The translations under genes were made by a program, and so were the position numbers. Source: CAZTGB01 sp964612965 (GTDB lineage: Bacteria; Patescibacteriota; Microgenomatia; UBA8517). Taken from it: a stretch of DNA of 17,665 nucleotides. The notes under the pieces are model-generated. The model saw nothing but the letters and a program-made list of their open reading frames with translations. It was not told the origin of the DNA and ran no database searches. Shown in pieces: positions 1 to 5,694 of this stretch. Location: the NCBI GenBank assembly GCA_964612965.1, contig CAZTGB010000016.1:1-17665 (forward strand), in the 5' to 3' direction. How positions within the stretch are numbered: the stretch's first letter is position 1; every line of letters begins with the position of its first letter.

Positions 1-2
1 CG

Positions 3-242
3 CCCGCGGCTTTTCCTACATCGGTACCGACTTCGGATCCTTCACCAACATCATCCCCAACCGTTACACCTGGAGGGAAAACTGGTGACGTAAATAGTGA
101 TGGAGTTGTTAATATAATCGATATTGGAATAATCCTAGATCATTTTGACTCCTCTCCTCCAAGCGATGCGCGAGCAGACTTAAATAGCGACAATACCGTA
201 AATATTGTGGATATTGGAATAGTAATAGATAATTTAGATTAA
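3..242 (+). CDS. C-terminal end of a dockerin-containing secreted protein (5' partial)
   Basis: The reading frame enters from outside the window, so the N-terminus and any catalytic module are unseen. The visible part is a Pro/Ser/Thr-rich linker followed by a type I dockerin-like domain made of two F-hand repeats. The first calcium loop reads DVNSDGVVNIID and the second DLNSDNTVNIVD, with D/N/D/N/D ligands at the expected spacing; the usual Gly at loop position 6 is Asn in the second. Each repeat ends in a similar IGIILDHF/IGIVIDNL helix. Dockerins bind cohesin domains in a calcium-dependent way, and a cohesin protein is encoded two genes downstream, so the pair may associate on the cell surface (inference). 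The stop TAA at 240-242 is one base from the next ATG, suggesting one operon. Confidence 0.85.
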   Translation, partial: PAAFPTSVPTSDPSPTSSPTVTPGGKTGDVNSDGVVNIIDIGIILDHFDSSPPSDARADLNSDNTVNIVDIGIVIDNLD

Positions 243-243
243 T

Positions 244-681
244 ATGAAAATTCCTGCCCTATCCCTAACAGTTATTATTTTAGCTACTTTGCTTATCTTT
301 TCCTCTTTGGGTAAAACCTCTTCGCAAGAGCTCGCCTTTAAAGTCATGTATGAAAACTCAGAAGCAAAAATTTTTGTTGAGGGCAAAGATGTAAACGACA
401 TAACAGTTTTAGAAATCAATTTAGAGATAGATCCTTTAACTGCAAGCCTTGTCCAAGCTGATCTGGGTGGTTTTTTGGGCGACAACCCACTAAAAGTGAA
501 CTGGGAAATGGAAAATAAACGTTTTATATTAATTAAAAACCCACAATTCTTAAATGCCAGGAATAATCTTAACGAGCCAGCTATTATTCTTAAATTAAAC
601 TCTGCTAAAATAACCAGTGTTGACGGGAAGGCATATTTAAAAGGAGAAAAGTCTCAGGATCTAAAATTAAAAAATGAATAA
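244..681 (+). CDS. Small secreted protein, possible divergent cohesin-like fold
   Basis: A 145-residue protein with an N-terminal hydrophobic stretch (about residues 5-22), then a soluble domain with no Cys. I do not recognise a family with certainty. The domain looks beta-rich, and the stretch LEINLEIDPLTASLV resembles the GVQFEINFDPQAVEV strand of the cohesin encoded just downstream, so a minimal or degenerate cohesin/CBM-like fold is possible (inference). The start lies one base after the dockerin gene stop, and the stop overlaps the next gene by 8 bases. No Shine-Dalgarno sequence is visible, so translation is probably coupled. It has no sorting signal of its own. If the hydrophobic segment is cleaved, the product would be released or held by partners. 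Confidence 0.75.
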   Translation: MKIPALSLTVIILATLLIFSSLGKTSSQELAFKVMYENSEAKIFVEGKDVNDITVLEINLEIDPLTASLVQADLGGFLGDNPLKVNWEMENKRFILIKNPQFLNARNNLNEPAIILKLNSAKITSVDGKAYLKGEKSQDLKLKNE

Positions 682-1474
682 AGCAAAAATTATTTGGACC
701 AGTATTGGTATCATAGCGCTTGTTGGAGGAATTGTTGCAGGTCTTCTTTTAGTACAAAAGCAACAAGACATAAGAGAAAAGGCGGCACCGGCCACATCCC
801 TCTCTGTTACTCCCGGCTCTCAGAGTAAAACTCCAGGGCAAACATTTACACAAAGCGTTGTTATGGATACAGGGGCTAATCAAGTAAGCGGCGTGCAGTT
901 TGAAATTAACTTTGATCCCCAAGCAGTTGAGGTTACAGGCATTCAAAAAGGCAGTGGTATCGCTTCTCTTGATCAGGAAATAAAAAATGAGATAAATAAC
1001 ACGACTGGAAGAATTTCCTACTCTGCCTTTACTCTAAACTCAAGCAATTGGGTCAATGGGCAAGGTCTATCTGCTCTCACTATTACCGCCAAAGTAAAGG
1101 ATTCTGCTTCAAGTGGAACATATCAGACAGGTTTTGCGGGAACTACTGCGGTGAGCGCTAGCGGTGAGGGGCAAAATGTAGTTACAGGAACGACTCCAGG
1201 TACGTTAACTGTTAGTGTGGTAGGTCAAAATCCAACACCAACGTCTGCCCCAACAACAGCGCCAACCCAGCCAGGCTCTACAACTAGCCCCACTGCAACA
1301 TCACAATCAGCTGGAAACCCAACAACAGTGCCAACCAAAACTGCAACATCAAAACCGGCGGGAGCCACAGCTACCGCCCCACCCTTACCCGAAACAGGAA
1401 CTTCATGGCCAACTTATTTAGGAGCCGGAGTTGGAATATTGATTATTCTTGCCAGCTTAGTTCTAGCATTGTAG
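674..1474 (+). CDS. Cohesin-domain surface protein with LPETG sorting signal
   Basis: A 266-residue protein with an N-terminal membrane helix (residues 8-27), a cohesin-like domain (about 41-182, with GVQFEINFDPQAVEV as the characteristic strand), a Pro/Thr/Ala-rich linker (about 186-236), an LPETG motif (238-242) and a C-terminal hydrophobic helix (about 248-266). Cohesins are receptors for dockerins, and LPXTG proteins are cleaved between Thr and Gly by sortase. A sortase is encoded at 15792-16451. Unusually, no basic residues follow the last helix; the protein ends LVLAL, where a Lys/Arg stop-transfer tail is expected. The last 32 bases overlap the 3' end of the convergent glycosidase gene. 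The start overlaps the preceding gene by 8 bases. The region after the N-terminal helix carries the Gly-Leu-Ile-Ala spacing shared with other proteins here (G23...A37). Confidence 0.9.
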   Translation: MNKAKIIWTSIGIIALVGGIVAGLLLVQKQQDIREKAAPATSLSVTPGSQSKTPGQTFTQSVVMDTGANQVSGVQFEINFDPQAVEVTGIQKGSGIASLDQEIKNEINNTTGRISYSAFTLNSSNWVNGQGLSALTITAKVKDSASSGTYQTGFAGTTAVSASGEGQNVVTGTTPGTLTVSVVGQNPTPTSAPTTAPTQPGSTTSPTATSQSAGNPTTVPTKTATSKPAGATATAPPLPETGTSWPTYLGAGVGILIILASLVLAL

Positions 1475-2798
1475 CTGAATTAGGATTTAAAGAAACCGTT
1501 GTTGACCAATTATCAGAACTATTTTCCACAAAAGTCTCTTTAACTTGTCCGCCAAAGGGCTTTTCGCGAAGTGTAAATGATTTGGCTGGTATATTTGAAA
1601 AAGTAACAGGAGCATTTTCGATATGCGATCCGTAGGTATCATAATTGACTACCATTATCTTTAAAAAGTCAGACCCACGTCTTCCAAATGCCTTAACCCA
1701 GGTTCCCTGCCCATCCATCAAAATTCTTGCCCCTGTCATCTCATTTAAATACTCCAAGGCGCGAAATCTATCTTTAGCCTCAGGGGTTCCAAACTTTTCG
1801 TGGGTCAAAATCCCCCACCTCCCCCAATATTTTTCAGGTCCTGGTCCATCCTTAATCTCAAAATTAAAAACCTTTGAAACCTTGCCGTCTAATATAGCGG
1901 TGGAGGCAATTGTATGGATAGCGGAAAGCATGCCGTCATACGCTTTATCATTCTCGCTATTTATACCAAATTCAGAAACTATGGTTTCTACTCCCAACTC
2001 AGATGCTTTTTGGGCAATAGACTCAATGTCTCCCAAGTCTTTTGAGTATTTATGAAAGCTTAAGAAATCCAATCGAGCACCGCTTCCACTGTTTGCTTCC
2101 ACTAATTTATCCATCCAGTTCGAATAAAAATCAGTCGTTGCAGGACCTCCAAATTTAAATTCATTCACATTAGATGCCCTTTTTGCAGCATTTGAAGAAT
2201 GATAGTAAAGATCTAAATAGTTTTTATCACCATATGTCTTGAATTTCCCAAAAAGATCTGGTTCATTCCAAACTTCATAATATATATTATTTATGTTAAG
2301 TCCGCTTCTGCCGCTTATGTGTTCGATTGTTTTTTGGACAACAAGTTCCCACTCACCCCAATTAACAGGAAGGTCTGTTATGTCTCCTTTTGAAATAATT
2401 GGGGGCATGTAGGAAAGACTTATAAAAGGAGTGGCCCCTGTGGCCTGAATATCGGCAATTGTCAGATCAAATTCAGACCAATTAAATGACAGGGAATTGT
2501 CGTCATTTCTTGATACTATGTTATAGAAATCATATATATGATCTATTCTGATGTAATTAGGTTGAAGTTTTTTAACTTTGCCGATAATGGGTGCACTCAT
2601 TCTTCCCTTCTCTTCTCCCCCTTGAGCTAAGTTTCGCCAGGGATCATCAAAGTTTAGAAAAGTTGAGTTGAAATCAACTTTCAAGTCAGCTTCAACTCCA
2701 AAAGCTTTTTGAAAAAAGTTAGTTTTTTGGGAAACAAGGTATAAGCCCACGGGAAGGGCCAAAAACATTAGAATTGTTGAGATAATTTTAAATTTCAT
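1443..2798 (-). CDS. Secreted GH39-like glycoside hydrolase (clan GH-A)
   Basis: A predicted exported (beta/alpha)8 glycosidase of about 451 residues. An N-terminal hydrophobic helix (about 5-24) is followed by a catalytic barrel. Motif YYEVWNEPDL carries the general acid/base Glu179, and TIVSEFG carries the nucleophile Glu276 about 97 residues later, as in retaining clan GH-A enzymes. The FHKYSKD and RIDHIYDFYN segments fit GH39 (beta-xylosidase/iduronidase-type) proteins, but the substrate cannot be read from sequence. A small beta domain ends the protein. I chose ATG 2798; a TTG four codons upstream (2810) is in frame, and neither has a Shine-Dalgarno sequence. The start lies 15 bases from the 3' end of a tRNA-like gene with no promoter between, so it may be expressed by read-through from the AbiE module plus tRNA processing. 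Its 3' end overlaps the cohesin gene. Confidence 0.85.
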   Translation of the reverse strand: MKFKIISTILMFLALPVGLYLVSQKTNFFQKAFGVEADLKVDFNSTFLNFDDPWRNLAQGGEEKGRMSAPIIGKVKKLQPNYIRIDHIYDFYNIVSRNDDNSLSFNWSEFDLTIADIQATGATPFISLSYMPPIISKGDITDLPVNWGEWELVVQKTIEHISGRSGLNINNIYYEVWNEPDLFGKFKTYGDKNYLDLYYHSSNAAKRASNVNEFKFGGPATTDFYSNWMDKLVEANSGSGARLDFLSFHKYSKDLGDIESIAQKASELGVETIVSEFGINSENDKAYDGMLSAIHTIASTAILDGKVSKVFNFEIKDGPGPEKYWGRWGILTHEKFGTPEAKDRFRALEYLNEMTGARILMDGQGTWVKAFGRRGSDFLKIMVVNYDTYGSHIENAPVTFSNIPAKSFTLREKPFGGQVKETFVENSSDNWSTTVSLNPNSATMLELSWQE

Positions 2799-2812
2799 TT
2801 TAATTTTCAAGA

Positions 2813-2883
2813 TGGACTGTACCGTAATCGAAACGGTGTCTTAGCAATGCGAATGCTACATACTACAACTATACTAACGGCCC
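2813..2883 (-). tRNA. tRNA-Ala(CGC)-like gene, degenerate, overlapping toxin stop codon
   Basis: The minus strand folds into a full 71-base cloverleaf. The acceptor GGGCCGT/ACAGTCC has 6 of 7 pairs including G3-U70 and one C5-A68 mismatch. The D-stem GTAT/GTAT pairs with two G-U wobbles, the anticodon stem TAGCA/TGCTA is perfect with loop TTCGCAT (anticodon CGC), and the T-arm is ACCGT-TTCGATT-ACGGT. The G3-U70 pair is the alanine identity element and CGC reads GCG (Ala). Signs of decay are no encoded CCA (TCT follows A73), loss of G18 in the D-loop (AGTTGTA) and the mismatch. The first ten bases overlap the AbiEii-B gene: its TAG stop is formed by tRNA positions 8-10. No promoter is evident, so expression would depend on the toxin transcript. 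Confidence 0.7.
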
Positions 2884-3599
2884 TCAAGGTTTTTAACTAA
2901 TTCATCCTTAAGTGAGGTTATTATTCCCTTTTGCGCCTTTGGTAAGAATTTACCAAGATCTTTTTCAAGTGAAGATTTAGGAAAAGATTTTAGTTTATCT
3001 ATAACTTCCTCTCCCCAACTTCCCTTTAACGGTTTTGTGCCTTTTGACAGAAGAAACCAAATATCAAAAATGTCTCTTCCTTTACTTCTACCTAATAAAG
3101 CTTCAATCTTTTCATTAAAAATAGCATCTTTTGAAAGATGGAGTATTTGGGGAAAAATCATAACAGGAAATCTGGTTGATAGAGTTGAAATTTCTCTCCC
3201 TTCCAGTTTTTCTACTCGGTGAAAGTCTAATCTAATATTTAAAGGGTATTTAAGCTCAACTGGGCTGAAGCTGACTTTAAAGTGAATTCCCTCTTTCCCT
3301 GAATATAATCGGGAAATTTTAAATCCAGGAACTTCCGTAGCAAGCTTTTTCTCCAATTTTTCTAATAACTTCTCTATTTGATCATCTGAATAGATAGTTG
3401 AAAAATCTAAGTCCTCAGAAAAACGAGGCGAATTAAAAATGAGCCTTAATGCTGTTCCTCCTTTAAAAAAAATCCTGCTGGCTTCTTTCTCTTGATATAA
3501 ATAACTCAAGAATAGAATCTGTAAATATTCTCTCAAAATGGTGATTTTATCTATCTGAAAGGTATCTGCTAGATTTTTTATCTGATTGCTAGTAATCAT
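2874..3599 (-). CDS. AbiEii/MenT-type nucleotidyltransferase toxin, copy B
   Basis: A 241-residue protein of the AbiEii (DUF1814, DNA polymerase beta-like nucleotidyltransferase) family, the toxin half of type IV AbiE modules. The motifs in order are FKGGTALR (G47, G48, T49; nucleotide binding), SEDLDF (D63 and D65, metal ligands), NEKIEALLGRS (K164) and RDIFDI (R175, D176, D179). All expected active-site residues are present, so it should be active. Relatives of the MenT group transfer nucleotides to the 3' end of tRNAs. The ATG overlaps the antitoxin stop in an ATGA junction, implying translational coupling. The last two codons and the stop lie inside the adjoining tRNA-like gene, an unusual 3' end. 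It is a divergent paralogue of the toxin at 4316-5044, nearly identical from residue 44 to 66 and weakly similar elsewhere. Confidence 0.88.
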   Translation of the reverse strand: MITSNQIKNLADTFQIDKITILREYLQILFLSYLYQEKEASRIFFKGGTALRLIFNSPRFSEDLDFSTIYSDDQIEKLLEKLEKKLATEVPGFKISRLYSGKEGIHFKVSFSPVELKYPLNIRLDFHRVEKLEGREISTLSTRFPVMIFPQILHLSKDAIFNEKIEALLGRSKGRDIFDIWFLLSKGTKPLKGSWGEEVIDKLKSFPKSSLEKDLGKFLPKAQKGIITSLKDELVKNLEGR

Positions 3600-4153
3600 G
3601 TTTTAATATCAATATTAAGCTTTTTTGCCCAGGAAAAAAGAATGTCTTTATTGAGGTTTGATATATCTATTTCTTCCCAATCAATACTTCTCAAACCCTT
3701 TTTAGCAAAGTAAAGGTAATCAAGAAGCGCTTTCTCAGGAGTTGCTATTAAAAAGTTGTCTTTTTTCTCCCATCCCCAAAATAAACCTGGAGAGATGCTT
3801 GAATATGAATATTCTTTTCCGTTTATTTCTAAGTCTTTGGGTTTTTTGATGGTTATTGATGTAATTTGATATGAAAAACCGGTAACAATTGAGTAAAAAG
3901 AAAGAGCTGATTCCATTGAAACATATGAAGGCTGATACAAAAAATTGGCTATGGTAAACTCCCCTACCTCTTTTAATAAAAATTGATATTTCCCTTTGAC
4001 AAATTTTTTTAGGATTCCGCTTTTTTCCAATCTTTGAATTTTTTTATAAAGTGTTTGCCGATTTTCTATTTCAAGCAAACTCCCCAATTCATTTAAACTA
4101 AAAAGTGGAGTTTCTTTTGAATTTAGAAGCTTAATAATACTTGACGCTCCCAT
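3596..4153 (-). CDS. AbiEi-type antitoxin/transcriptional repressor, copy B
   Basis: A 185-residue AbiEi-like protein. The N-terminal part (about 1-65) looks like a winged helix-turn-helix (LNELGSLLEIENRQTLYKKI, then RLEKSGILKKFVKGKYQF). The C-terminal part is the AbiEi antitoxin domain, with SYVSMESALSFYSI and the hallmark ATPEKALLDYLYF (around residues 138-150). Family members repress their own operon by binding promoter repeats and counteract the AbiEii toxin. The gene has its own promoter (TTGATA, 17 bases, TAAAAT) starting immediately after the CCA end of the tRNA at 4196-4269. Its -10 ends 10 bases before the ATG, predicting a leader of only about 3 bases. It overlaps the toxin gene by 4 bases (ATGA). 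Confidence 0.85.
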   Translation of the reverse strand: MGASSIIKLLNSKETPLFSLNELGSLLEIENRQTLYKKIQRLEKSGILKKFVKGKYQFLLKEVGEFTIANFLYQPSYVSMESALSFYSIVTGFSYQITSITIKKPKDLEINGKEYSYSSISPGLFWGWEKKDNFLIATPEKALLDYLYFAKKGLRSIDWEEIDISNLNKDILFSWAKKLNIDIKT

Positions 4154-4163
4154 AATTAGGACA

Positions 4164-4192
4164 ATTTTATACTAATTTGGTAAACGTATCAA
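4164..4192 (-). promoter_or_regulatory. Promoter of AbiE module B
   Basis: Minus-strand -35 TTGATA (4187-4192), 17-base spacer, -10 TAAAAT (4164-4169). The -35 begins three bases after the tRNA CCA end, and the ATG lies 10 bases beyond the -10, so the mRNA would be almost leaderless. No clear AbiEi operator repeat was found around it. Confidence 0.6.
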
Positions 4193-4195
4193 GTG

Positions 4196-4269
4196 TGGTG
4201 GACTTGCGGGGAATTGAACCCCGAATTTATCAATGCGAATGATACGGTATACCGTTTACCTACAAGCCC
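4196..4269 (-). tRNA. tRNA-Ala (anticodon CGC)
   Basis: The minus strand gives a canonical cloverleaf: acceptor GGGCTTG/CAAGTCC with all 7 pairs including G3-U70, D-arm GGTA-AACGGTA-TACC with the G18G19 pair, anticodon arm TATCA-TTCGCAT-TGATA, a 4-base variable region, and T-arm CGGGG-TTCAATT-CCCCG. It is followed by discriminator A73 and an encoded CCA (4196-4198). Anticodon CGC decodes GCG, and G3-U70 is the alanyl-tRNA synthetase identity element. It sits between the two AbiE modules: 46 bases after the toxin A stop and directly before the promoter of module B. A TATAAT is present at 4310-4315, but without a convincing -35. Confidence 0.92.
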
Positions 4270-4299
4270 GAGTTAGACGAGAGCATGCCAAGCTTTGCT

Positions 4300-4308
4300 T
4301 ACAAGCCC
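4300..4308 (-). repeat. Partial copy of the tRNA-Ala 5' end
   Basis: The nine bases forming positions 1-9 of the tRNA at 4269 (GGGCTTGTA on the minus strand) recur at 4308-4300, 39 bases upstream and right after the toxin A stop codon. This could be a duplication or insertion scar at the tRNA 5' end, or chance; nine bases is short. Confidence 0.4.
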
Positions 4309-4315
4309 AATTATA

Positions 4316-5044
4316 CTAGTTCCTCATTAAATCTTTTGTTAATGTTTCAGGTAAATTTTTGATGATCCCCAAAAAACTCTTTGGTAAAAATCTTTTTAAC
4401 TCTATTTCTAATAATTTTTTGCTTTGTAGTTTAATTTTGTCTATTATCTTCTCTCTGTCACCTGAGTTTAAATTGAGTTCTGTTCGTAATTTTTCATTGG
4501 TTAAAATAAAGTGTAAATCAAAAAAATCTCTCGGTTTTGATCTTTGAATAAGTGCTGTTATTTTTTCTTTTAGTAAAATTGACCTATTAAGCAAATGGAC
4601 ATTATATGTGGGAACTAAATCATTTGTAACCAGCATGTTTTCCGAGAGTTTTGTAGCTTGATCTCTAAATGAAATCTGATTTTTAATTAAAACTGATTCA
4701 TCTTTCAGATTTATTAAAATGTTTGCAAGATAGCCTCCGGAAGTTTCTTTAGATTCTTCAATATCAATAACCATACCTTCACTTACCAAATCGTAGATAA
4801 CTTCTTCTAAGACCTTTTCGTAAACTTTACCATCACTAAAACCCGTAAAATCTAAATCCTCTGAAAATCTAGGAGAATTAAATACGATTCTCAATGCAGT
4901 TCCGCCTTTAAATAAAAAGTTTTCGCTATCAATTTTTGTATAAAAACTCCTTAAAAATAAATTTTGAACATATTCTCTTACAACATTGGCGTAAGTCGTT
5001 TGCTGTTTTATGGCTATTTTTTCTAGGTAAGGTTTATCTAACAT
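4316..5044 (-). CDS. AbiEii/MenT-type nucleotidyltransferase toxin, copy A
   Basis: A 242-residue AbiEii (DUF1814) nucleotidyltransferase, paralogous to the protein at 2874-3599. FKGGTALR (G47, G48, T49) and SEDLDF (D63, D65) sit at exactly the same residue numbers as in copy B. They are followed by KEKITALIQRS (K161) and PRDFFDL (R172, D173, D176), so the catalytic set is complete. Outside residues 44-66 the two toxins are quite different, which suggests an old duplication or separate acquisition with different targets. The start overlaps the antitoxin gene by 11 bases. The stop TAG is followed by TATAATTG, which resembles the tRNA D-arm (TATAGTTG) that follows the stop in copy B. Nucleotide transfer to tRNA is known for MenT relatives and is only inferred here. 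Confidence 0.88.
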   Translation of the reverse strand: MLDKPYLEKIAIKQQTTYANVVREYVQNLFLRSFYTKIDSENFLFKGGTALRIVFNSPRFSEDLDFTGFSDGKVYEKVLEEVIYDLVSEGMVIDIEESKETSGGYLANILINLKDESVLIKNQISFRDQATKLSENMLVTNDLVPTYNVHLLNRSILLKEKITALIQRSKPRDFFDLHFILTNEKLRTELNLNSGDREKIIDKIKLQSKKLLEIELKRFLPKSFLGIIKNLPETLTKDLMRN

Positions 5045-5618
5045 ATTTTATTAAATTATTTTTCCCAAAAAGCTTTAGATAATTTTTAAGTTTTTTAATA
5101 TTGATTTCCTTCAAGTTGATTCTGTCGTTATAAATTCGCTTACCTAAATAGACAAAATATAGAAAGTCGGCCATGGCTTTTTCGGGAGTTGCAATATATG
5201 CCGTACCCGATCCTGTGTCATAAAGCTCATAACCTGAAAACGCTTCTTTTTTTATCTTATTAAACGTAAAGCTTAAGTTATTGACAACAAATTCTTTTGT
5301 GGCTTTTGTGGTAACCGATGTAATTCCATAAACTGATTCGGGTATGATTTTGTGAAATGACAGGGCACTGTCAAGCGATATATAAGAGGGAATAATCATC
5401 CTATTTGCCAAGATAAACTCATGAGGCAAATTGTCCAATAAGGTAAAAAGCCCAGCCTTTAATCTTATTATTTCCCCTTTTTTGACATAATTAAAAAGAA
5501 AGGAGTCGGTTGTTCTTTTTTGAGTACCAAAAGCATTTATAACATCCTTAGTTGTGAAAATATTTAAATTTTGATTGTAGATATACCTTTTGAGCCTAAG
5601 CCAATTCAGTTTTTTCAT
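5034..5618 (-). CDS. AbiEi-type antitoxin/transcriptional repressor, copy A
   Basis: A 194-residue AbiEi-like antitoxin. The N-terminal winged-helix segment contains IFTTKDVINAFGTQKRTTDSF and YVKKGEIIRLKAGLFTL. The C-terminal antitoxin domain contains SYISLDSALSFHKI and ATPEKAMADFLYF, matching copy B segment for segment. I chose ATG 5618 because the protein family begins around here (MKKLNWLRL) and a promoter lies directly upstream; longer in-frame starts would run back through that promoter. The gene overlaps toxin A by 11 bases. It is divergent from the large secreted-protein gene at 5695 across a 76-base spacer that contains both promoters, so autoregulation by AbiEi could also affect the neighbour (inference). 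Confidence 0.82.
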   Translation of the reverse strand: MKKLNWLRLKRYIYNQNLNIFTTKDVINAFGTQKRTTDSFLFNYVKKGEIIRLKAGLFTLLDNLPHEFILANRMIIPSYISLDSALSFHKIIPESVYGITSVTTKATKEFVVNNLSFTFNKIKKEAFSGYELYDTGSGTAYIATPEKAMADFLYFVYLGKRIYNDRINLKEINIKKLKNYLKLFGKNNLIKYVR

Positions 5619-5624
5619 GATATA

Positions 5625-5653
5625 ATGGTAATACTGAAAAGAGAATTTGTCAA
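5625..5653 (-). promoter_or_regulatory. Promoter of AbiE module A
   Basis: Minus-strand -35 TTGACA (5648-5653), 17-base spacer, weak -10 TACCAT (5625-5630), then six bases to the ATG at 5618, predicting a leaderless mRNA. An alternative -10 (TTATAT) lies closer but at a poor 22-base spacing. Confidence 0.45.
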
Positions 5654-5658
5654 TACTC

Positions 5659-5687
5659 TTGAATACGCTCTCATATAAGATCATAAT
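5659..5687 (+). promoter_or_regulatory. Promoter of the large CHAP-like surface protein gene
   Basis: Plus-strand -35 TTGAAT (5659-5664), 17-base spacer, -10 CATAAT (5682-5687), seven bases to ATG 5695. Transcription would begin at about the A of the start codon. A TATAAG at 5674-5679 is a less well spaced alternative. Confidence 0.45.
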
Positions 5688-5694
5688 CATCTCA

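Noticed and set aside
1405..2055. Plus-strand open frames opposite the glycosidase
   Set aside because: They are antisense to a well-supported GH39-like gene and have no recognisable protein features.
4270..4335. A third complete tRNA between toxin A and the tRNA-Ala
   Set aside because: A D-arm-like stretch and a tRNA 5'-end repeat are present, but no acceptor, anticodon or T-arm pairing could be formed.
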